Source of the DNA: Ktedonobacterales bacterium
Lineage (GTDB): Bacteria > Chloroflexota > Ktedonobacteria > Ktedonobacterales > JADMIN01
Direction: 5' to 3'
DNA length: 13,072 nt
Assembly (NCBI GenBank): GCA_025928125.1
Contig: JAICKD010000023.1
Location: forward strand, 1-13,072
Shown here: piece after piece, positions 6,988 to 13,072 of the stretch
How positions within the stretch are numbered: the stretch's first letter is position 1
How the letters are laid out: the number at the start of each line of letters is the position of its first letter
Notes under the pieces: model-generated
Database searches by the model: none
What the model was told of the DNA's origin: nothing
Seen by the model: the letters and a program-made list of their open reading frames with translations, nothing else
Program-made: the position numbers and the translations under genes

Positions 6988-7005
6988 TAGCGGGCATGCG
7001 GCAGG

Positions 7006-7230
7006 TGATACTGGTTTCGCCTGGGATGTTGTCACTGACACTGGGGCCACCGCCCTCTCCCCCTAGCCCCCTCCCCTGAAGAGGGAGGGGGAACCAGACC
7101 CAGACGCCGCCTCAGGCGTTGTCGCGTTGTCAGCGCCGGGTGGTATCTCTATCTCTAGCTCCCCTCCCCGATGCGGGGAGGGGCTGGGGGGAGAGGGTTT
7201 GCGCCAACAACCTCACCACAAGTGGTATGA
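7006..7230. repeat. MITE-like dispersed repeat, copy 2 (225 bp)
   Basis: The partner of the element at 2120-2405, in the same orientation. The C-rich left arm (7053-7076) and G-rich right arm (7175-7197) are near-perfect inverted repeats of about 23 bp, so the element can fold back on itself. Each half also has its own hairpin: 7067-7075 with 7083-7091 (9 bp), and 7161-7170 with 7174-7183 (10 bp, ATG loop). Each arm contains four runs of three or more C or G. The element lies between convergent genes and has no coding potential. Confidence 0.82.
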
Positions 7231-7233
7231 GCA

Positions 7234-7262
7234 GTGGCTCGGGGCGATGCGCGTCGAGCCAC
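7234..7262. terminator. Hairpin 1 at the convergent junction
   Basis: GTGGCTCG (7234-7241) and CGAGCCAC (7255-7262) form a perfect 8-bp stem with a 13-nt loop, just after repeat copy 2 and before the 3' end of the minus-strand cyclase gene. No T-run is present, so the terminator role is inferred from position only. Confidence 0.4.
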
Positions 7263-7266
7263 GGTC

Positions 7267-7291
7267 GCGCCTGGCCGCGCCGACCAGGCGC
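7267..7291. terminator. Hairpin 2 at the convergent junction
   Basis: GCGCCTGG (7267-7274) and CCAGGCGC (7284-7291) form a perfect 8-bp GC-rich stem with a 9-nt loop, 4 bp from hairpin 1. It lies 25-49 nt past the stop of the leftward cyclase gene and could act on transcripts from either side. No T-tract. Confidence 0.4.
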
Positions 7292-7315
7292 TCCGATGCT
7301 ACTCAGGCCGCTCCC

Positions 7316-8254
7316 TCACTCGCCTGGCGCGGCGCCCTGGTCGGCGTCCATCACCTCGGTGCGCGCGGCCAGCAGCACTGGCGTTGGCTCGGCGATGCCC
7401 TTGAGCTGCTCCGCTCCGCGATGGACATAGGTAACGCCGTCCACCTGGGGCGCGATATAGGCGACGCCGGTGGAGACCAGCACATCGCCGGGGCCAGCGA
7501 TGCTACAGAGCCGCGCCGCCCGATTGAGCGCCGCCCCCCGATAGCCGCCGTCCTCCATCGGAATCGGCTCGCCGACATCCATGCCAACGCCAATCGCCAG
7601 CGGCAGCTCGGGATGGACCGCCGCCTCTTCAGCGCAGCGCGCCTGGAGCATGTGGGCGGCATGTAACGCCTGGCGCGCCGAGGCGAAGACCGCCAGCACT
7701 TCATCGCCGCGCACCTCGACGATCCGCCCATCGTACTGGTCGGCGATGCCATGCGCCAGCTCGCTGAAGCGTGTCGTCAGGCGCGCCGCCGCGGCGTCGC
7801 CGTGCTCCTCAGTGAAGCGCGTGTAGCCGCGAATGTCGGCGATCAGGAAGACGAGAATCGCGGCCGTCAGCGTCGTTTGGCCGGGCGCGGACTTCTCTTT
7901 GCCGAGGATTTTACGGAGCATCGGCGACGATAGCTCCGCCGAGTCCACCAGCGTCTCACGGTCGTCTTTCTCCAGGTGGAGGGCGTTTGCCAGCGCAATC
8001 ACCGTGCTCTCGGATGGCGCGGAGCGCTTGCCGCTCTCGATGTCGCGGAGCGCCATCGGCGTAATCCCGACCTCCGTCGCCAGGTCCTCGACGGACTTGC
8101 CGCGCAGGGTACGGAAGTCGCGCAGTTGGTCGCCAAAGCTGGGGACGGGAATCTTATCCAGCGGCAGGTTCTCGATTACCCCGGACAAACCAGGGATATT
8201 CTGAATATCCTTGAGCTTCTCTAAATCTTTGAGTTTCTTGAACCAGTCCTGCAT
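7316..8254 (-). CDS. XRE-type HTH fused to a class III nucleotidyl cyclase domain
   Basis: A 312-aa soluble protein. Residues 1-25 are a Lys/Leu-rich amphipathic leader. Residues about 40-104 are an XRE-like helix-turn-helix (QLRDFRTLRGKSVEDLATEV, then ITPMALRDIESGKR). Residues about 134-297 are a class III adenylate/guanylate cyclase homology domain. Metal-binding aspartates are Asp140 (LIADIRGYTRF) and Asp184 (VRGDEVLAVF); the transition-state Asn/Arg pair is Asn244/Arg248 (NRAARL). The positions that normally select adenine are Glu180 instead of Lys and Gly237 instead of Asp, so cAMP synthesis cannot be assumed. The ATG has AGGGAAGGGG (8262-8271) 7 nt upstream on the coding strand. The gene lies 87 nt downstream of murF. 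The fusion suggests a DNA-bound or ligand-responsive cyclase, possibly degenerate and purely regulatory. Confidence 0.85.
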   Translation of the reverse strand: MQDWFKKLKDLEKLKDIQNIPGLSGVIENLPLDKIPVPSFGDQLRDFRTLRGKSVEDLATEVGITPMALRDIESGKRSAPSESTVIALANALHLEKDDRETLVDSAELSSPMLRKILGKEKSAPGQTTLTAAILVFLIADIRGYTRFTEEHGDAAAARLTTRFSELAHGIADQYDGRIVEVRGDEVLAVFASARQALHAAHMLQARCAEEAAVHPELPLAIGVGMDVGEPIPMEDGGYRGAALNRAARLCSIAGPGDVLVSTGVAYIAPQVDGVTYVHRGAEQLKGIAEPTPVLLAARTEVMDADQGAAPGE

Positions 8255-8341
8255 GCGCCAACCCCTTCCCTCGGCTCTGGGTTCGAGAGATCATCCCGCT
8301 GGATGAACCACCTCCATCATACACTCATACAATCGAGACCA

Positions 8342-9784
8342 TCATGCTTCCGCCTCTGGTACCGGCGCTTCCCGCGTGAGCGCCTGCACCAGCGCGTCCA
8401 TCCCCGCGCCGAGCGAGCCTTTCACCAGCACGAGGTCTTCCGGCTTCAGGTGCTCGCGCACGTAGGCCGCCGCCGCCGCATGGGCCGCCGCCAGCGCCTT
8501 GGGGTCTCGCAACGGCGCGGGATAGAGGTGTATGCATTCAGCGGGCATGCCAGCGCCGCGCGCACCCTCGGCAGCGGTCCATACCGCGTCTCCTACCAGC
8601 ACCATCTCATCAACGCTCATGGCCGCCGATGCGCCCACCAGCGCGTGTTCGGATGGCGCATAGATGCCCAGCTCCAGCATATCGCCCAGGAGCAGCCAGC
8701 GGCGCGCGCCCGGTTCCGCGTGCGCCATGCGCAGCAGATCGATTGCCGCGATGGCCGACTGCCGGTTCGCGTTATAGCTATCATCTATCAGCGTCGCGCC
8801 GTTGAATGCCTTGTGGATCTCGCCGCGCCGCTTCGACGCACGTACCTCACCCAAAGCCTCGGCCACGGCGGGCAGCGCCATCCCGCAGTGCAGGGCGACA
8901 CTGGCCGCCGCCAGCGCCGTGCTGATCGCGTGGACGCCCGGCAGCCGCAGCCGCACGTCCGCCTGCTCATCCTTCCAGGCCAGCGTGAAGCTCATCCCGG
9001 TCAGCGGGTCGCCAAGTGGATCGAGCGCGCGCACCTCCGCTGTCTCGCTCCGTCCGTAGCGAATGACCTTCGCCTTGGTATGCTCCGCCATCGCACGCAC
9101 GTCGGGGTCGTCGTCGTTGAGGATGGCGACACCGTCGGGGGTGAGCGCCTCCACGATCTCGCGCTCGCCGAGGATGACGTTATCCATGCTGCCAAAGTAT
9201 TCCAGGTGCTCCGGCCCGATGACCGTCACCACGCCAATCTGCGGCGGCGCGACACGGCAGAGCAGCGCCACCTCGCCGATGCGCTGCGCCCCCATCTCCA
9301 GCACGGCAAACTGGTGCTCAGCGGAGAGCCGCAGCAGCGTCAGGGGGACGCCGACCTCCGTGTTGAAGCTGCCAACCGGCTTGAGGGTGGGCGCGAGATG
9401 CGCCAGCAGCGCCGCCGTCGCCTCCTTCACCGTCGTCTTGCCGTTGCTCCCGGCGATGCCAATCACGCGCGTGGAGGGCTGCCGCGCCAACCGGGCCTGC
9501 GCCAGCCATTGCAGCGTCTCCACCGGGTTGGCGACGACGAGCTGTGGAATATTCTGGCTGGTGGCGTAGGCGTCGGGTTGGGCGCAGAGCACAGCCGCCG
9601 CGCCCGCGCGTACCGCCGCCTCGATGAAGCGGTGGCCATCGGTGCGCTCGCCCCGGAGCGCAATGAACAACTCGCCCGGCTGGACGAGACGGCTATCTAC
9701 CGCCGCGCCAGCAAATGTCTCTGGTAACGCGCCACCTGTCGGCGCGACACCAGCGATTTTCAACAGTTCTTCACCCGTAAACAC
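8342..9784 (-). CDS. murF: UDP-N-acetylmuramoyl-tripeptide--D-alanyl-D-alanine ligase
   Basis: MurF adds D-Ala-D-Ala to UDP-MurNAc-tripeptide in the cytoplasm, the last soluble step of peptidoglycan precursor synthesis. The protein is 480 aa, within the family range. The N-terminal substrate domain carries AAVDSRLVQPGELFIALRG (27-45), the central ATPase domain has the Mur P-loop GIAGSNGKTTVKEA (109-122), and the family helix region VIGPEHLEYF, DDSYNANRQS and LGDMLELG follow in order. The start is GTG at 9784, since MFTGEELLKIAG is the typical MurF opening. AAGGGAAA lies about 10 nt upstream (coding strand, 9794-9801), and no in-frame ATG precedes it. No other cell-wall or division genes are adjacent, unlike the usual dcw cluster. 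Confidence 0.95.
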   Translation of the reverse strand: MFTGEELLKIAGVAPTGGALPETFAGAAVDSRLVQPGELFIALRGERTDGHRFIEAAVRAGAAAVLCAQPDAYATSQNIPQLVVANPVETLQWLAQARLARQPSTRVIGIAGSNGKTTVKEATAALLAHLAPTLKPVGSFNTEVGVPLTLLRLSAEHQFAVLEMGAQRIGEVALLCRVAPPQIGVVTVIGPEHLEYFGSMDNVILGEREIVEALTPDGVAILNDDDPDVRAMAEHTKAKVIRYGRSETAEVRALDPLGDPLTGMSFTLAWKDEQADVRLRLPGVHAISTALAAASVALHCGMALPAVAEALGEVRASKRRGEIHKAFNGATLIDDSYNANRQSAIAAIDLLRMAHAEPGARRWLLLGDMLELGIYAPSEHALVGASAAMSVDEMVLVGDAVWTAAEGARGAGMPAECIHLYPAPLRDPKALAAAHAAAAAYVREHLKPEDLVLVKGSLGAGMDALVQALTREAPVPEAEA

Positions 9785-9945
9785 GTCGGCGCGTTTCCCT
9801 TCATTTCATGCTTCAGTGCGTCATATGCGCGTCATAGATGTAACGTATGGTATCAGACAAATTTAGGCCGAGACGCGATCTAGCCCCAGCGGCGAGTGAG
9901 CGCATGCGCAACCATCGCCAGCCAGATAGCCCCGCAATGAGGTGA

Positions 9946-9977
9946 CTGCCATCTCAACTATAGTATCTCATTGGCAG
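9946..9977. repeat. Weak inverted repeat downstream of the AlkZ-like gene
   Basis: CTGCCA (9946-9951) and TGGCAG (9972-9977) flank a 20-nt A/T-richer loop, just past the stop of the leftward AlkZ-like gene. It could be a weak terminator, but the stem is short and there is no T-run. The rest of the 199-nt gap before murF (9785-9983) shows only a 10-bp palindrome, GCGCATGCGC at 9900-9909. Confidence 0.25.
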
Positions 9978-9983
9978 CAAGAT

Positions 9984-11057
9984 TTAGACGCCTACGCACT
10001 CCACCGGCATGCCGAGGAACGCGCCGAAGCGGCTGGCGGCGGCGAGAACCGCCTCGCGTTCGGATGCCGTCAGCGGGGCGAATGGCGCTAGCTCGACCAC
10101 TGCCGCGCTCTTTGTGACGGTGCGCCGCCAGTTGCCGACGACCCGACCGCCGATGACTATCGTCGCGCTGAACGCCGTCCGCTCGCCGTTGCCGCGCCCG
10201 CCCGTCAGCGCTGCGCCGAAGCCACTGTAACCCACCAGGAACTCGTCATAGGTCGGCAGCAGGAAAGCCACCTCGGACGGTTCTACGGCTGGGAGTAGCG
10301 AGGCCGGGAACCAGTAGGTCTGGCCCGCGATCTCCTCGTGGCTGAGGTCAGCGCCAACCAACGTCAGGCCCGCCCGGACGTCCGCCAGCGTCAGCCCCGA
10401 CCACCAGGCGAAATCGCGGGCCGTCGCTGGCCCGTGGCTGGTGAAGTAGCGCCGGGTCAGTTCGGCTAGCGCCTCATCGCGCGTCAGCGTCCTGGCGGTC
10501 GGCGCGCGCTCCGCTAGCAGCGCGTAGGTGAACTGCTTCCCGCGTCGGGGGCCGCTGCACACCACCGCGTCTAGCTCGGCGTGGAAGATGACATGGCCCA
10601 GCCGCTGCCCTTCGACCACGATGCCGGACTCCACCAGCGCCTTTCCCAGTTCGGCGCGGGTCAGGTGCTTCCCGCCTTCCAGCGCCCTGGCGATGATCTT
10701 ATCGCAGCGGGCATAGAGCGCGTCATCGAGGCCATGCTGGCGGTCATAATAGGCTATCGTGGCTTTGATGCGCGGCGCGGTCAACTCCAGCAGCCAGCGA
10801 ATATCGGCGGGGGCCACGAAATGCCAGGTTGGGCGCATGACATGGGTACGCAGGATCGTCCCCTCGGTGAAGGCGCGCTCGATCACGTCGTCGGTCGCGG
10901 CGCCAGCCATGCGCATGCCCAGCGACCAGATCGCCCCCAGGTATTCCTGCGACTGAACCGCGCCGAACCAGCCGACCGCCTCCGCTGGCGTCGCGAGGCG
11001 CTGGCCGATGAGCCGCTGCTGCGCGAGACGCTGCAAACCGATATCCGCTGGCGTCAT
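9984..11057 (-). CDS. Winged-helix DNA-binding protein, AlkZ/YcaQ-like family (HTH_42), candidate DNA glycosylase
   Basis: A 357-aa protein of the winged-helix HTH_42 family, which includes AlkZ and YcaQ/AlkX, DNA glycosylases that unhook interstrand crosslinks and bulky alkylated bases. The sequence shows the conserved N-terminal segment AVQSQEYLGAIWSLGMR (33-49) with Gln35 and Gln37 in a Q-x-Q arrangement. That motif is catalytic in AlkZ, whereas YcaQ-type members have Q-x-D. RTHVMRPTWHFVAPADIRWL (70-89) and the C-terminal LLPTYDEFLVGY are also typical. ATG 11057 is chosen because AGGAG (11064-11068) lies 6 nt upstream and similarity to the family begins there; the open frame continues upstream only as a shadow of the neighbouring gene. 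It sits 94 nt downstream of the epoxide hydrolase gene, probably in one transcript. Family is fairly sure; glycosylase activity is inferred. Confidence 0.78.
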   Translation of the reverse strand: MTPADIGLQRLAQQRLIGQRLATPAEAVGWFGAVQSQEYLGAIWSLGMRMAGAATDDVIERAFTEGTILRTHVMRPTWHFVAPADIRWLLELTAPRIKATIAYYDRQHGLDDALYARCDKIIARALEGGKHLTRAELGKALVESGIVVEGQRLGHVIFHAELDAVVCSGPRRGKQFTYALLAERAPTARTLTRDEALAELTRRYFTSHGPATARDFAWWSGLTLADVRAGLTLVGADLSHEEIAGQTYWFPASLLPAVEPSEVAFLLPTYDEFLVGYSGFGAALTGGRGNGERTAFSATIVIGGRVVGNWRRTVTKSAAVVELAPFAPLTASEREAVLAAASRFGAFLGMPVECVGV

Positions 11058-11151
11058 GACAAGCTCCTGATCGTGTCTACAATCTATTGTCCGCAGCTGG
11101 CTGGGGAGATATTCCATCCATACCCAGCCAGCATCTCCAACCGTACCCAGT

Positions 11152-12321
11152 CTACTTCCGCGCGCGCAACGAGCGGTAGAACTGGCGGATGTCGCCGACG
11201 AGCAGGTCGGGCGCCTCCATCGCGGCGAAGTGACCTCCGCGGTCGAACTCCGACCAATGGACGATATTGTTCGCCTGCTCGGCGTAACGGCGGATGGCGA
11301 CATCCTCGGCAAAGACTGCCACGCCTGTCGGTGTGGTACCCAGCTGCTGGCCCCAGTTGGACGCATGCATATTCTCATAATACGTCTGCGCCGAGGAGCC
11401 AGCCGTCTTCGTAAGCCAGTAGAGCATCACGTCGGTCAGCATAAGGTCACGGTCAATCGCCTGCTCGGGCATATTCTCCGACGGGTAGGTCCACTCTTTG
11501 AATTTCTCGACGATCCAGGCAAGCTGGCCGACCGGCGAGTCGGTCAGCCCGTATGCGAGTGTCTGCGGCCGGGTAGCTTGTACCTGGAAGTAGGCGTTCC
11601 CGTCGGTCAGGAAGCGATTGAGGCGTTCCAGCCGCTGCTTTTCGGCATCGGTGAAGCTGGCAAGCTGGTCGTCGGCGACGGGGCCGAACGGGATAAAACC
11701 CATTGTGGCCGCATTCACATGCACACCGATCACGTGTTCCGGGTCGGCGCGCCCCAGCGCTGGCGAGACAAACGCGCCCCAGTCGCCACCCTGCGCGCCA
11801 TAACGCTCGTGGCCGAGGCGGCGCATTAACACTGCCCACGCCTGCGCAACCCGATCCGTGGTCCATCCAGCGTCGTGGGTTGGGCCAGAGAAGCCGTAGC
11901 CAGGAATCGAAGGGATCACCAGATGGAAGGCGTCGGCGGGGTCGCCACCATGCGCGCGCGGGTCAGCGAGCGGGCCGATGACGTTGAGGAACTCTACGAC
12001 CGAGCCGGGCCAGCCATGGGTGAGAATCAGCGGCAGGGCATCCGGCTCAGGCGAGCGCACATGCAGAAAGTAGATATGCGCGCCGTCGATCTCGGTGATG
12101 AACTGCGGATACTGGTTGAGACGCGCCTCATACACCCGCCAGTCGTAGTCTGTGCGCCAGTGTTCGGCCAGCTCCTTCAGATAGTTCAGCGGCACGCCGC
12201 GACTCCAGCCGACATTGGACACTTCCTCCGGCCAGCGCGTGCGCGCCAAGCGATCACGCAGGTCGTCGAGGTCGGCCTGTGGAATGTCGATGGTAAATGG
12301 CTGAATCGCTGTCGTCTCCAT
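11152..12321 (-). CDS. Epoxide hydrolase (alpha/beta hydrolase with EHN N-terminal domain)
   Basis: A 389-aa microsomal-type epoxide hydrolase that opens epoxides to diols through an ester intermediate. The N-terminal EHN region (residues 7-110, including RLARTRWPEE at 25-34) precedes the alpha/beta-hydrolase core. Active-site features are the oxyanion loop HGWPGS (102-107), nucleophile Asp180 in QGGDWGAF, a candidate epoxide-activating tyrosine at Tyr314/315 (TYYENMHA), acid Glu339/Asp340 (FAEDVAI) and base His364 (RGGHFAAMEAPD). All are in the usual order and spacing, so the enzyme is probably active. No signal peptide or membrane anchor. ATG 12321 has GAAAGG (12329-12334, coding strand) 7 nt upstream. 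It is transcribed divergently from the WYL regulator, with the AlkZ-like gene downstream. Substrate unknown. Confidence 0.92.
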   Translation of the reverse strand: METTAIQPFTIDIPQADLDDLRDRLARTRWPEEVSNVGWSRGVPLNYLKELAEHWRTDYDWRVYEARLNQYPQFITEIDGAHIYFLHVRSPEPDALPLILTHGWPGSVVEFLNVIGPLADPRAHGGDPADAFHLVIPSIPGYGFSGPTHDAGWTTDRVAQAWAVLMRRLGHERYGAQGGDWGAFVSPALGRADPEHVIGVHVNAATMGFIPFGPVADDQLASFTDAEKQRLERLNRFLTDGNAYFQVQATRPQTLAYGLTDSPVGQLAWIVEKFKEWTYPSENMPEQAIDRDLMLTDVMLYWLTKTAGSSAQTYYENMHASNWGQQLGTTPTGVAVFAEDVAIRRYAEQANNIVHWSEFDRGGHFAAMEAPDLLVGDIRQFYRSLRARK

Positions 12322-12423
12322 ATCGAGGCCTTTCTTGCTTCTGGGCGTCTGCCCAACTGCGATGCGGTAACACTTGCTCCTGACTACTTCTGACTGCGCC
12401 GCGGACCGACTTGCGCCACTCTC

Positions 12424-12440
12424 GTATACTCACAGTATAC
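12424..12440. promoter_or_regulatory. Candidate operator/promoter dyad GTATAC-N5-GTATAC
   Basis: Two identical self-complementary hexamers start 11 bp apart, about one helical turn, in the divergent region between the epoxide hydrolase and regulator genes. Each is part of a TATACT that would serve as a rightward -10 box (12425-12430 or 12436-12441), and the mirror sequence offers one leftward. TTGCGC at 12411-12416 is a possible but poorly spaced -35 (19 nt). A bound regulator would occlude the promoter. Confidence 0.5.
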
Positions 12441-12445
12441 TGGCA

Positions 12446-12470
12446 AATCAGGGCGGAATCGGCCCTGATT
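12446..12470. promoter_or_regulatory. Perfect 9-bp inverted repeat upstream of the WYL regulator
   Basis: AATCAGGGC (12446-12454) and GCCCTGATT (12462-12470) are exact inverted copies separated by 7 nt, 5 bp past the GTATAC dyad. It could be a second operator for a dimeric regulator, or a hairpin in the regulator's mRNA leader 28 nt before the start codon. No T-run follows, so termination is unlikely. Confidence 0.55.
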
Positions 12471-12498
12471 ACAGCGAATTGTGGAAGATGTGACAGGC

Positions 12499-13072
12499 AT
12501 GTATTCTCCGACAACGCGCCTCCTGACCGTGCTCGAACTGCTAGAATCGCGCCATCAGATGAGCGGCCCGGAGCTTGCCCGGCGGCTCGAAGTCGATGAG
12601 CGCACAGTCCGGCGCTATATCGTTATGCTGCAAGATATGGGCATCCCCGTCGAGGCGGGGCGGGGCGTCTATGGCGCGTACCGTCTGCGGCGCGGCCACC
12701 GCATGCCGCCGCTGATGTTCACCGATGGCGAGGCGGTCGCGCTGACGCTTGGGCTGCTCGCGATCCGCGAGTTTCGCTTCCCGGTCGAGGTGGCGGCGGT
12801 GGAGGGAGCGCTCGCGAAGACCGAGCGCGTGCTGCCCGAACAGCCTCTGCAACAGGCCAGGAGCCTGCAAGAGGCGATTACCTTTCATGTCCCGGCGCCG
12901 CCTGCCTCGCCGCAGAACGAGGTTGTGGTTGCGCTGAGCAACGCGGTCCAGCGGCGCAGGCGGGTACACATGCGCTATCGCGCCTGGAGCGGTGATGAGT
13001 CGGAGCGCGACTTCGATCCGTATGGCATCGTCTTCAACGAGGGTTTCTGGCACACTGCGGGCTACTGTCATC
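12499..13072 (+). CDS. HTH/WYL-domain transcriptional regulator, YafY type (3' end outside window)
   Basis: The first 191 residues of a transcription factor with an N-terminal HTH_11-type winged helix (residues 2-65: TTRLLTVLELLESRHQMSG, then ELARRLEVDERTVRRYI and GAYRLRRGHRMPPL) and the start of a WYL domain (about 140-191). In the WYL domain the signature WYL is replaced by Trp-His-Thr in EGFWHTAGYCH (181-191). WYL regulators bind small ligands or nucleic acid and commonly control stress, DNA-damage or defence genes. ATG 12499 is preferred: GGAAGA at 12483-12488 is 10 nt upstream, whereas an in-frame GTG at 12490 would be too close. The frame stays open to the window edge. It is divergent from the epoxide hydrolase gene, and the dyads between them suggest it controls both. 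Confidence 0.9.
   Translation, partial: MYSPTTRLLTVLELLESRHQMSGPELARRLEVDERTVRRYIVMLQDMGIPVEAGRGVYGAYRLRRGHRMPPLMFTDGEAVALTLGLLAIREFRFPVEVAAVEGALAKTERVLPEQPLQQARSLQEAITFHVPAPPASPQNEVVVALSNAVQRRRRVHMRYRAWSGDESERDFDPYGIVFNEGFWHTAGYCH

Noticed and set aside
8316..8321. TATGAT-like -10 on the minus strand between murF and the cyclase gene
   Set aside because: The hexamer 17 nt upstream bears no resemblance to a -35 box, and it overlaps the end of murF; not supported.
8303..9727. 474-codon open frame on the plus strand
   Set aside because: Exactly antisense to murF, rich in Arg/His/Gln with no recognisable domain; a by-product of G+C-rich codon usage in the real gene.
11058..11378. N-terminal extension of the AlkZ-like gene to an upstream start at 11378
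   Set aside because: The extra 107 residues are Ser/Arg-rich out-of-frame translation of the epoxide hydrolase 3' end, and a good ribosome-binding site sits just before ATG 11057.
10581..11829. Open frames on the plus strand across the AlkZ-like and epoxide hydrolase genes
   Set aside because: Both minus-strand genes carry full family motifs and ribosome-binding sites; the plus-strand products match nothing recognisable.

Overview
The window is G+C-rich bacterial chromosomal DNA carrying ordinary housekeeping genes plus an accessory four-gene cassette. Short intergenic elements built from C/G runs, a ROK sugar kinase, a cyclase fused to an XRE-type helix-turn-helix, and murF standing outside a cell-wall cluster would fit Chloroflexota (possibly Ktedonobacteria-like) or a similar high-GC soil or thermophilic lineage. 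That placement is an impression, not something the window proves. No rRNA, tRNA, CRISPR array or transposase gene was seen.

Layout: (1) 1-2063, plus strand: the C-terminal half of polyphosphate kinase 1, then a ROK-family glucokinase-like kinase. (2) 2064-2587: a MITE-like repeat (copy 1) followed by the stub of a short-chain dehydrogenase gene. (3) 2588-6987, plus strand: class V aminotransferase-fold PLP enzyme, AbgB-like M20 amidohydrolase, and a split UxaA-type dehydratase/lyase made of a small SAF subunit whose gene overlaps that of a large UxaA subunit. (4) 6988-7315: copy 2 of the repeat and two hairpins at a convergent junction. (5) 7316-9784, minus strand: XRE-HTH/class III cyclase and, upstream of it, murF. 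(6) 9984-12321, minus strand: an AlkZ-like winged-helix protein and, upstream of it, an epoxide hydrolase. (7) 12322-12498: a divergent regulatory region with two near-perfect dyads, then a YafY-type HTH/WYL regulator running off the right edge.

Two parts deserve attention. The cassette 2406-7005 looks like a small catabolic pathway (amide hydrolysis, PLP chemistry, elimination by a metal-dependent lyase). It lies between two direct copies of the same repeat and carries a dead dehydrogenase remnant at its front. The right end (WYL regulator, epoxide hydrolase, AlkZ-like protein with a Q-x-Q motif) could be a regulated genotoxin-handling module, in which reactive epoxides are hydrolysed and bulky alkylated bases are excised. 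Both readings are inferences from protein family and gene order; substrates cannot be read from the sequence.
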